Under the pieces are notes generated by a model. It did no database searches, was not told the origin of the DNA, and worked only from the letters and a program-made list of their open reading frames with translations. From NCBI GenBank assembly GCA_002070455.1, contig MWDG01000005.1, positions 1-64,000 of the forward strand: a stretch of DNA of 64,000 bases, read 5' to 3'. Below are positions 57,145-64,000 of this stretch, piece by piece. The DNA is from Deltaproteobacteria bacterium ADurb.Bin151. GTDB lineage: Bacteria; Desulfobacterota; Syntrophia; Syntrophales; Smithellaceae. How positions within the stretch are numbered: the first letter of the stretch is position 1; each line of letters starts with the position of its first letter. The translations under genes and the position numbers were made by a program.

Positions 57145-57190
57145 CCAGGGCCTCCGATTGTCAAATAAATAATGCGGAGGCCCTGGTTTT
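57145..57190 (+). other. 12-bp hairpin between trpS and the HU gene
   Basis: CCAGGGCCTCCG (57145-57156) pairs with CGGAGGCCCTGG (57175-57186), loop of 18 nt. A TTTT follows on the + strand, while HU is read on the minus strand, where no U-run follows, so it is not a standard terminator for HU. Minus-strand TTGACA (57165-57160) lies in the loop, 17 bp before ATTTAT, and could start the trpS transcript. Confidence 0.5.
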
Positions 57191-57208
57191 AATAAGAACT
57201 TAAAAAAA

Positions 57209-57481
57209 CTATTTTACTTTGTCGGCCAAAGTCTTACCGGCCTTGAATTTGACAACTTTCTTCGCGGGAATCTTAATTGCTTTACCCGTTTGAGGATTCC
57301 TGCCTTCGCGTGCTTTTCTCTTTACGACGGAGAACGTTCCAAATCCAACCAAGCCCAGTTTTCCGGATTTTTTCAGTTCTTTGGTGACCGCCGTGACAAA
57401 TGCATCCAGAGCCTCGGACGCCGCCGCTTTGGTAATCCCTGCCTCATCCGCCATGATTCCGACCAAATCTGCTTTCGTCAT
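57209..57481 (-). CDS. HU-family nucleoid DNA-binding protein
   Basis: 90 residues. LVGFGTFSVVKRKAREGRNPQTGKAIKIPAKKVVKFKAGKTL is the HU signature (cited in parts). GGGGGG-rich ribosome site upstream of the ATG. Compacts and bends DNA; second HU/IHF-type gene of this window. Confidence 0.9.
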   Translation of the reverse strand: MTKADLVGIMADEAGITKAAASEALDAFVTAVTKELKKSGKLGLVGFGTFSVVKRKAREGRNPQTGKAIKIPAKKVVKFKAGKTLADKVK

Positions 57482-57963
57482 ACTCTTACCCCCCTTTCAT
57501 GAAAAGAAACATTTAATGAAATAATACGCCTTTTACGGCGACTCATAGGCTATCATGAACTTAAAAGATTTGCATGATTCTTGCGATTGTCCCGGGCTGT
57601 CTTTCAGAAACTGCACCCGACTCGCCATTGCATTTTCCGTAACTCTTTTTGTATACTCGTAAGACGAAGTGTATCATGCTTCAAACTGGCGCTACGCCTA
57701 ACACATAAAAAAATAACAATCAAGAAAAAAGTGATGAAGCAGCCCCTTTACCATGTCATTTCAGAAACCGAAAAATAATTGCAGCGACCAAAGAAAAAAA
57801 GGGGAAAACGCACCGTCATGAAAGAGTGTCTTCTCTTTGACAGGAATTATTCAATGTGTTAGTAAGCCCAACCTTTAAGAGTGAACGGAAGGCCATGGAA
57901 AACAATCACAAATGGTCCGGGAACAATTATCATGCCCTCTAAGAAGAAAGTCCGGATATTGTT
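57482..57963. other. 480-bp region without a supported gene
   Basis: No ORF with family support; a 65-codon frame at 57581-57778 lacks a ribosome site and any known motif. A candidate UbiA promoter is TTGACA at 57837-57842, 17-bp spacer, TAGTAA at 57860-57865. Otherwise nothing recognised. Confidence 0.45.
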
Positions 57964-58884
57964 ATGAAAAATATCTCCACACAAGCACTGAAAGGCTGGA
58001 TTATCCTGTCCCGTCCACCTTTTCATACAGTGGGCATCCTGCCTTTTCTCCTCGGGACCTTTCTGGCCTATCGCCTGACCGGCGCTTTTTACCCGGAAGT
58101 GTTTGTGTTTGGAGTTGCCGGGGTTATTCTGATTTTGTTATCCACCTATCACGCAGGTGAATACTTTGACCGCAGGGAAAACGCCATTTCTGCGAGGATT
58201 CACGAAAATCCCTTTGCCGGCGGCACCCGGATGATCAACGAAGGAAAAATCTCCGCCCGCGTTGCCCTCTGGACAAGCATCATCTCCATTTTTATGGCTT
58301 TTATCATCGGGGTTGTCCTTCAGTTTGTCTATAAAACCGGTCCATATACGCTGCTGATCGGTTTCCTGGGTGCGGTTCCCGGCTTTTTCTATTCCACGGA
58401 ACCCGTGAGGCTTGTCAAACGGGGTGTTGGTGAGCTATTCATCGGTTTTTGCTTCGGCTGGTTGCCCGTGGCTTCTTCCTATTACATTCAAACGGCGTCG
58501 ATCGCTCCGGTGATTCACTGGTTATGGATGCCGATCGGTTTTTCCATTTTCAATGTGATTCTGCTCAATGAATTTCCGGATTACGAGGCGGATATCGTAA
58601 CGGGGAAAAAGAATCTTCTGGTTCGGATCGGCAAACAGAAAGGGAAAATTGTTTATATCATTTTCAATCTGTTCACCTGCCTGACCATGCTGATATCGCC
58701 TTGCTTCGGAGTTCCTTTTCAAGTGATCTATTTTTATCTGCCGTTTGTTGCCGTTGCCCTTTTTATCGTTTATCAGGTATTGAAAAACCGTCATGAAGAT
58801 GCCCGATGGCTGAAAATATTGTGCGGCCTGAACATCGCCGTGAATCTTGGAACGTCCCTGGCTTTTATACTGGCCTATGTATGA
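57964..58884 (+). CDS. UbiA-family prenyltransferase
   Basis: 306 residues, about eight membrane segments. Two Asp-rich regions, STYHAGEYFDRRENA near 65 and NEFPDYEADIVTGKKNLLVR near 205, bind prenyl diphosphate via Mg2+. MenA-like, but substrate (naphthoate, chlorophyll-type, or other) is not decided. The stop overlaps the next start, so the two are coupled. Confidence 0.82.
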   Translation: MKNISTQALKGWIILSRPPFHTVGILPFLLGTFLAYRLTGAFYPEVFVFGVAGVILILLSTYHAGEYFDRRENAISARIHENPFAGGTRMINEGKISARVALWTSIISIFMAFIIGVVLQFVYKTGPYTLLIGFLGAVPGFFYSTEPVRLVKRGVGELFIGFCFGWLPVASSYYIQTASIAPVIHWLWMPIGFSIFNVILLNEFPDYEADIVTGKKNLLVRIGKQKGKIVYIIFNLFTCLTMLISPCFGVPFQVIYFYLPFVAVALFIVYQVLKNRHEDARWLKILCGLNIAVNLGTSLAFILAYV

Positions 58885-60115
58885 GATGACCATGAAAAAA
58901 AACAAGGTAAAGGCATTTTACAATCCCCCTTCGCTTTTATTCAGGCAGCTGGGAAGCATGCTGCTGATGGGATATCTGAACCGCTGGCGGAATTTCTTCG
59001 GGTGGCTTGTCCACCATGGAATTCCATCCATGCCCGTCGCCAACGGCGCCTGGGGAATGGGCTGCATCGGTTATCCCGGACATCCCGTCTGGGAAGTAAC
59101 CGGCGCCTGTAACCTGCGCTGTATCCACTGTCATGCCACAAGCGGTCAGGCCGATGCCGATGAACTGACCACTGACGAGGGGAAAAAGCTGATTGATCAG
59201 CTTGCAGCGGAAAGGGAGTTCCGCACCCTGATCTACACCGGCGGTGAGCCGCTGGTGCGGCCGGACATTTTTGAACTCCTGAGGCATTCACAAAAGGCGG
59301 GACTCGCCAACATCATCGCCACGAACGGAACGCTGATTGATGAAGAAATGGCCTTTAAACTCAAAGACCACGGGGTGGTTTGCAATGCGATCAGTTTTGA
59401 TGCGGCCAATCCCGATATTCACAATATGATCAGAAATAAGCCCGGTTCCTTTGATCTGGCCATGCGGGCGGTTGAAGCCACAAAAAAAGCCGGCATTATG
59501 CTGCAGATCAACACAACGGCGATGGAGTATAATATGCTTCATCTGCCGGAGCTGATTGATTTTGCCGATGCCAGCGGGGCAGGCATCATGCTGATGTATC
59601 AGCTGGTTGCTGTAGGGCGGGGCGAAAAAATCGAAAAAGCCACCCTCAAGAAAACTGCCAACAGGCATTTGAGTGAACTGATTGCCGAAAAACAGAAAAA
59701 CGCCAAAACGATTATCGAGCCGGTGGCCGGGCCGCAGTATTGGCCGTATCTTCTGGAAAGAGGAGGCATCCGGGGCGGGTTGCCGCTTAAACTGGCCGGA
59801 AAAGTATTTCACGGTTGCGCCGCGGGACGCGGATTTGTTTATATCAAGGCCAACGGTGATATCTGGCCCTGTCCATTTGTCGAGGTAAGCGGAGGAAATA
59901 TCCGTGAAAAGAGTTTTCATGACATTTATACAGCTTCCGCTTTATTTCAGGATTTGCGTCATCGTGAAGAAAAGCTCAAGGGACTTTGCGGTGATTGCCA
60001 GTACAAGACCGTCTGCGGCGGATGCCGCGGGCGGGCCCATGCATACAGTGGCGACTACCTGGCGGAAGATCCGCGCTGTTTCATAAGGGAGAGAGAAAAG
60101 AAGCAGTCGTCCTGA
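58877..60115 (+). CDS. Radical SAM/SPASM-domain protein
   Basis: About 412 residues; starts at 58877, 58886 or 58892 are all possible without a clear ribosome site. After a 65-residue N-terminal extension the radical SAM cluster CNLRCIHC appears, with GGEPL later, then a SPASM region at the C-terminus with CAAGRGFVYIKANGDIWPC and CGDCQYKTVCGGCRGR for auxiliary Fe-S clusters. Resembles PqqE/NirJ/AhbD-type enzymes; substrate unknown. Coupled with a UbiA prenyltransferase gene, so a prenylated or quinone-like cofactor modification is a possibility, not shown. Confidence 0.82.
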   Translation: MYEMTMKKNKVKAFYNPPSLLFRQLGSMLLMGYLNRWRNFFGWLVHHGIPSMPVANGAWGMGCIGYPGHPVWEVTGACNLRCIHCHATSGQADADELTTDEGKKLIDQLAAEREFRTLIYTGGEPLVRPDIFELLRHSQKAGLANIIATNGTLIDEEMAFKLKDHGVVCNAISFDAANPDIHNMIRNKPGSFDLAMRAVEATKKAGIMLQINTTAMEYNMLHLPELIDFADASGAGIMLMYQLVAVGRGEKIEKATLKKTANRHLSELIAEKQKNAKTIIEPVAGPQYWPYLLERGGIRGGLPLKLAGKVFHGCAAGRGFVYIKANGDIWPCPFVEVSGGNIREKSFHDIYTASALFQDLRHREEKLKGLCGDCQYKTVCGGCRGRAHAYSGDYLAEDPRCFIREREKKQSS

Positions 60116-60226
60116 TATTTCTATTTATTTGCTATGGCTTCCCCGACATGATTCTTTTTTTCCTGGAAGTTATCGTTGCTCGCTGAGCATTTACAGACAA
60201 ACATTGGCGATTTACAAGAAGTTCTG

Positions 60227-60312
60227 TTGCATTTTCTCCACGACTGGATGTATAATCAATAACAGGCTACACCTTGAGCAGAACCGCTTTTGCGCCATGA
60301 AAGATCATGGCG
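60227..60312 (+). promoter_or_regulatory. Promoter and leader hairpin of the I9-subtilase region
   Basis: TTGCAT (60227-60232), 18-bp spacer, TATAAT (60251-60256). The 90-nt leader contains a perfect hairpin CGCCATGA-AAGA-TCATGGCG (60293-60312). The role of the hairpin is unknown. Confidence 0.5.
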
Positions 60313-60353
60313 GGAGATCCCTGAACTGATTACCTGATCGGGACAGACTTCAT

Positions 60354-60812
60354 ATGCTGAAAAAAAGATTTTTAAAGATGTGGCCATGTCTTGCATCCCT
60401 CTTCTTGATGATACTTCCAGGCTGCTCTCAAATCGTGAATGCGCACAACCTGGAGGCAAATCCTCCTGTTTCACAAAACGAAAGTACATCTTCAGTCAAA
60501 GACTACAGCCGGCTTCTTACCGTGGCGGAGACTGCAGGAAGTGTTCGAATTCTGGTAAAATTAAACATGCCGTTTGTCCCTGACGGTCAATTATCCCCGA
60601 AACAGTCGGAAGAACAACAAAGATACATATCAAAAATGCAGGATCAGCTGTGCACGGTATTGGTTCAGCATGATGTTCAAGGCATTAAAAGATTCAAGTA
60701 TACACCCTACATGGCTATGAGAGTGAATGCAGCAGCCCTGAAGGTGCTGATTTCCAGCTCCTTTGTATCATCGATTGAAGCGGAAAGTGCCATGCCGCCA
60801 ACAGAAAGATAG
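60354..60812 (+). CDS. Free-standing I9-like propeptide protein, lipoprotein
   Basis: 152 residues. Lipoprotein-type signal (ASLFLMILPGCSQ). From residue 60 on it matches the propeptide of the downstream subtilisin: AGSVRILVKLNMPF versus [14 protein letters not shown], then GQL, VQGIKRFKYTPYMAM versus [15 protein letters not shown], and a similar ALKVLISSSFVSSIEAE end. This is an Inhibitor_I9-type domain with no protease attached. It could inhibit or chaperone the neighbouring protease; that is inference from homology and position. Confidence 0.8.
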   Translation: MLKKRFLKMWPCLASLFLMILPGCSQIVNAHNLEANPPVSQNESTSSVKDYSRLLTVAETAGSVRILVKLNMPFVPDGQLSPKQSEEQQRYISKMQDQLCTVLVQHDVQGIKRFKYTPYMAMRVNAAALKVLISSSFVSSIEAESAMPPTER

Positions 60813-60883
60813 GCCGGGAAAAGTGATTTTATAAAACAGGCGTTGTCAGATAAATGAATGATAGGATTTTCAGGAGGGGTAGG

Positions 60884-63241
60884 ATGGCAGACAAGGCATA
60901 CAGAAATCTGGAATCAGAAGCCAATTGGGCACATCGGTTTTGCCGGCTGTTTGCATTCACATTTTTTGTTCTCTTGCTTTTTGGCGGTATCATGGCGGCT
61001 GAAGGGCAGGGCAGCCAGAAAGCATCCCCTGCGCTCCTTGCCAAGGTACAAAAGGCGGGCAGCGTGCGGGTCATCGTAAGATTGAATACGTCTTTTCAGC
61101 CGGAGGGGCAGTTGCCAGGACCGACAGCGGTTGCTGGCCAAAAGGCCCGAATAGCAAGTACGCAGGCCCGGCTGCAGCAAGAATTTTCCAAACACAATGT
61201 GAGGGGAATAAAAAAATTTAAACATATTCCGTACACTGCTATGGCCGTGGATTCCAATGCACTGGATGCTTTGATTGCCAATCCCCTTGTGGTTTCGATT
61301 GAAGAAGATAAGCTTGTTCCGGCGATATTGACGGAGAGTGTCCCTTTGATCAAGGCAGATCAAGCCTGGGGACTGGGTTATACAGGATCAGGATGGACGG
61401 TGGCTGTTCTTGATTCTGGAGTTGATAAAACTCACAGCTTCTTTCCTGCCGGTAAAGTGGTTGCAGAGGCTTGCTTTTCCACCACTGACGCCGGCCAGCA
61501 CGCAGAAACGGTTTGTCCGGATGGCAATGAGTCTCAGACAGGAGCAGGCGCGGGGATCCAGTGCGGGGGAGCAAACGGTACAGAAATTGATGGATGTAAG
61601 CATGGAACCCATGTGGCTGGTATTGCCGCGGGCAAGTCGGCTTCCATAAATGGTGTGGCCAAAGAAGCGAACATCATTGCCATTCAGGTATTTTCAAAAA
61701 TCACTGACGCAGCATCCTGCAGCAGTTACGGTCTTACTTCACCTTGTGCGCTTTCCTTCACGTCTGACCAGAATCTTGCCCTGGAACACGTTTACTCATT
61801 GAAAAATACCTATAACATTGCAGCCGTCAATATAAGCATCGGAGGTGGTCAATATTTTACCGCCTGCGATACTTCCGAATCTTCTACAAAGGCCGTCATT
61901 GACAACCTACGTTCGGCGGAAATTGCCACCGTCATATCATCGGGGAACGAAGGTTATAAAAACAGTGTGAGTTCACCTGCCTGTGTTTCTTCTGCAGTAA
62001 GTGTGGGGGCGACGACAAAAGCGGATGCCGAGGCGGACTATAGTAACTATCACCCTGTCATGCTGTCTCTCTTTGCGCCCGGAAGCGCCATCAATTCTTC
62101 GGTTCCGGGCGGAGGCTGGGACAGCTGGGATGGAACGTCCATGGCAGCCCCTCATGTGGCGGGCGCCTGGGCCATCATCAAGCAGAAATGGCCGACGGCT
62201 TCCGTTGCAAATGTATTAAAGGGACTTCAGGATACAGGTGTAGCCGTGACTTTAAAAGCGGGGGATATGGCGGGTGGTTCCATAAAGAGAATAAATGTTC
62301 TGGCTGCCCTGAAGGTTAATCTCGCGTTGAATATGCCGACGGGCCTTTCCGGTTCTTCAGTATCAACCAGCGGGATCGATCTGAGCTGGACGGACAACTC
62401 TACAGGCGAGACGGGGTTTAAGGTTGATAGAAAAACGGGTGCAAGCGGCACATACAGCCAGGTTGCCACTGTCGGCGCCGGAACGGTTACCTATTCGGAT
62501 ACCGGTCTCAGTGAGGGAAAGACCTATTACTACCGTGTGAGTGCATATAACGCTGAAGGGGACTCTCCGGATTCCAATGAGGCATCCGCAGTGACCATGC
62601 TTGGGGCACCCAGCGGTCTGACCGCATCGGCTGTTTCCTATACACAAATCAATTTGAGCTGGACGGATAATTCCGGCGCGGAGTCGGAGTTCATCATCAG
62701 CCGGTCAGGCGTTTCCGGTGGGCCTTATACGGAGATCGCTACTGTGAGTGCCAATTCGACGAGTTATAGCGACACGGGGCTGACGTTCGGCACAACTTAT
62801 TATTACCGGGTGCAGGCAGTGAATGATGTAACGGCATCCGTTTATTCGAATGAAGCTTCCGCAACAGCTTTAATTATTGCGCCACTGGGAGGGGACGGAG
62901 GAGGTGGCTGTTTTATTGCCACGGCTGCTTTCGGCACTCCATGGGAAAAGCATGTTCGCATTTTGCGGTCATTCCGCGACCGTTGTCTCCTCACAACCTC
63001 TGCGGGGAGAACGTTTGTAAAATTTTACTATGAGTTCAGTCCGCTGCTTGCCGCCAGGATTTCGCAAAACGAGGGTTTACGTTTCCTCACGCGATGCACT
63101 TTAATGCCGCTGGTGGGGTTGGCTTATGGAATGGTTAATTATGGCGCAACGACCGTGTTTCTTTTTGCTTTATCCTTGATCTTTATGACGAGTGTTTTCA
63201 TCCGTCTGGTTCGAAGGAAAATATCTGCTGCCAAAAGATAG
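60884..63241 (+). CDS. Subtilisin-family (S8) protease with FN3 repeats and CFI-box C-terminus
   Basis: 785 residues from the ATG at 60884 (AGGAGGGG upstream; 60854 is an alternative). A membrane/signal segment, an I9-type propeptide (about 45-145), an S8 catalytic domain with D177 (VLDSGVD), H240 (HGTHVAG) and S419 ([11 protein letters not shown]), two fibronectin-III-like repeats (sharing ISLSWTDNS-like and SYSDTGL motifs), then [16 protein letters not shown] near 670 and a C-terminal hydrophobic helix. This last block is the CFI-box-CTERM type seen in Deltaproteobacteria. Exported, probably surface-bound protease. Insert with extra Cys within the catalytic domain. Confidence 0.9.
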   Translation: MADKAYRNLESEANWAHRFCRLFAFTFFVLLLFGGIMAAEGQGSQKASPALLAKVQKAGSVRVIVRLNTSFQPEGQLPGPTAVAGQKARIASTQARLQQEFSKHNVRGIKKFKHIPYTAMAVDSNALDALIANPLVVSIEEDKLVPAILTESVPLIKADQAWGLGYTGSGWTVAVLDSGVDKTHSFFPAGKVVAEACFSTTDAGQHAETVCPDGNESQTGAGAGIQCGGANGTEIDGCKHGTHVAGIAAGKSASINGVAKEANIIAIQVFSKITDAASCSSYGLTSPCALSFTSDQNLALEHVYSLKNTYNIAAVNISIGGGQYFTACDTSESSTKAVIDNLRSAEIATVISSGNEGYKNSVSSPACVSSAVSVGATTKADAEADYSNYHPVMLSLFAPGSAINSSVPGGGWDSWDGTSMAAPHVAGAWAIIKQKWPTASVANVLKGLQDTGVAVTLKAGDMAGGSIKRINVLAALKVNLALNMPTGLSGSSVSTSGIDLSWTDNSTGETGFKVDRKTGASGTYSQVATVGAGTVTYSDTGLSEGKTYYYRVSAYNAEGDSPDSNEASAVTMLGAPSGLTASAVSYTQINLSWTDNSGAESEFIISRSGVSGGPYTEIATVSANSTSYSDTGLTFGTTYYYRVQAVNDVTASVYSNEASATALIIAPLGGDGGGGCFIATAAFGTPWEKHVRILRSFRDRCLLTTSAGRTFVKFYYEFSPLLAARISQNEGLRFLTRCTLMPLVGLAYGMVNYGATTVFLFALSLIFMTSVFIRLVRRKISAAKR

Positions 63242-63264
63242 GTTTCTCGTTGCGAATCGAAAAG

Positions 63265-63298
63265 AAGGGGGGATTTGTCTGGAATCCCCTTTTTTTTA
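63265..63298 (+). terminator. Intrinsic terminator after the subtilase gene
   Basis: GGGGATT / AATCCCC stem (63269-63275 and 63283-63289) with loop TGTCTGG, followed by a run of eight T. It converges with the Fe-S gene end. Confidence 0.75.
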
Positions 63299-64000
63299 TT
63301 TTTTGTTATCCCGGATGCCCAGCGATTCACAGAGAATTTCCACCGGATCGAAAGCGTACATGCCGGAGAGGCCGGCAAGCTGCATGCGGCAGGAACCGCA
63401 GTCTGCCACAATCGCCTCTGCGCCGGTATTTTTGATCAGCGATACGGCACGATCTCCCAGCTGCATGGCCGTGGTTTCGTTGATTTTTTTAAATCCGTAG
63501 CTGCCGTTGAGCCCGCAGCAGGCATCGTCAAGAATCCTGCATTCCAGGCCGGGGATCATCTTCATTAAATCGGCTGCCGGATAACCGATTTTCAGTGCGC
63601 GCAGATGACAGGGGATATGATAGGCAAGCGTCCGGCTAACTTGCTGAAATTCGGGTTTAGCCCCACCGCGTTCAGCGATCAGTTTAAGAATATATTCATG
63701 CAGGTCATAGCTGTTTTCTGCAATTTTTTTCGCGCCGGGAATATCCATGATCCCCTGGTAATCATGCAGCAGGCAAAGACCGCAGGATGTACAGGAATAA
63801 ACCACATCATAGCCCGCGTCGATATAATTGGACAGGGAGGCAACATTTTTTGCGGCAAATTTTTGTGCCAGCGCCAGGTTGCCGTTACCCAGCGCGGGCA
63901 GACCACAGCACCATTGCGGAGGCAGCACGACGTCAACCTGGAAAGACTGGAGAAGCCGGATAATTTTTCTCCCAATATCCGGGCGGTAAAAGTTGATGAA
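63296..64000 (-). CDS. CCG-domain (cysteine-rich) Fe-S oxidoreductase, partial
   Basis: At least 234 residues; the open frame continues past the right edge, so the N-terminus is missing. CCG-domain motifs: PPQWCCGLPALGNG, CTSCGLCLLHDY, HIPCHLRAL, DDACCGLNGSYG and DCGSCRMQLAG. This is the GlpC/GlcF/HdrB type, which holds a special 4Fe-4S centre and passes electrons from a flavoprotein dehydrogenase (glycerol-3-phosphate or glycolate type). Which dehydrogenase it serves lies outside the window. Confidence 0.85.
   Translation of the reverse strand, partial: FINFYRPDIGRKIIRLLQSFQVDVVLPPQWCCGLPALGNGNLALAQKFAAKNVASLSNYIDAGYDVVYSCTSCGLCLLHDYQGIMDIPGAKKIAENSYDLHEYILKLIAERGGAKPEFQQVSRTLAYHIPCHLRALKIGYPAADLMKMIPGLECRILDDACCGLNGSYGFKKINETTAMQLGDRAVSLIKNTGAEAIVADCGSCRMQLAGLSGMYAFDPVEILCESLGIRDNKK

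Noticed and set aside
57581-57778. 65-codon + strand frame
   Set aside because: No ribosome site, basic composition without motif, low coding character; not annotated.

Overview
The window looks like a chromosomal segment of an anaerobic Deltaproteobacterium/Desulfobacterota (Syntrophales-like). This is inferred from gene content and order; no rRNA is present. Pointers are a flavodiiron protein with rubredoxin and rubrerythrin, a MetF fused to an MTHFR_C domain, indolepyruvate:ferredoxin oxidoreductase, a membrane pyrophosphatase, CCG-domain Fe-S proteins, and the conserved blocks ispE-tRNA-Gln-prs-rplY-pth and rpsF-rpsR-DUF2232-rplI-dnaB.

Layout. 1-6.2 kb: a NapH-like ferredoxin and DUF362 pair, a DUF1893 protein, an M29 aminopeptidase, a Rho_N-like protein and a thiolase. 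6.2-9.4 kb: an accessory island beside tRNA-Asn with a Fic protein and an AbiEi/AbiEii pair, each behind a consensus promoter carrying a palindromic operator. 9.5-11.3 kb: a c-di-GMP-I riboswitch upstream of a PAS/HD-GYP protein. 11.5-17.2 kb: an FrhB-like protein with IorAB, then an oxygen-defence operon. 17.2-21.1 kb: MipA/OmpV-like protein, holin-like protein and MutS. 21.1-26.4 kb (minus): a histidine kinase broken by an in-frame amber codon, an NtrC-type regulator, and a GAF-PilB/GspE-like protein that has lost its Walker A lysine. 26.5-31.6 kb: a SanA/YdcF-like protein, RpoH, a CdaZ-type (archaeal-type) diadenylate cyclase and ClpB. 31.6-37.9 kb: an intergenic repeat array, DUF1844, IspE, tRNA-Gln, Prs, L25, Pth and a divergent membrane pyrophosphatase. 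37.9-42.2 kb (minus): DnaB, L9, DUF2232, S18 and S6. 42.4-49 kb: an aldolase-like protein, a lytic transglycosylase, tRNA-Arg, MetF-MTHFR_C, an AMIN/amidase/LysM protein and a hemerythrin. 49.3-53.4 kb: a ZnuABC-like metal importer with a palindromic operator, a BASS-like permease and Fe-SOD. 53.5-57.5 kb (minus): an IHF-like protein, RluB, ScpB, ScpA, TrpS and HU. 58-64 kb: UbiA and a radical SAM/SPASM protein, a free-standing I9-type propeptide next to a subtilisin with CFI-box C-terminus, and a truncated CCG-domain Fe-S protein.

Most of the segment is housekeeping. The parts that stand out are the Fic/AbiE island, the riboswitch-HD-GYP unit, the decayed sensor/pseudo-ATPase cassette, the CdaZ-ClpB pair, the free-standing propeptide beside its likely target protease, and the degenerate CTG/TAG intergenic arrays. 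I did not find a wholly undescribed multi-gene system that I can prove. The best candidates for new biology are the GAF/MshEN/dead-ATPase cassette and the I9-subtilase-CFI pair.
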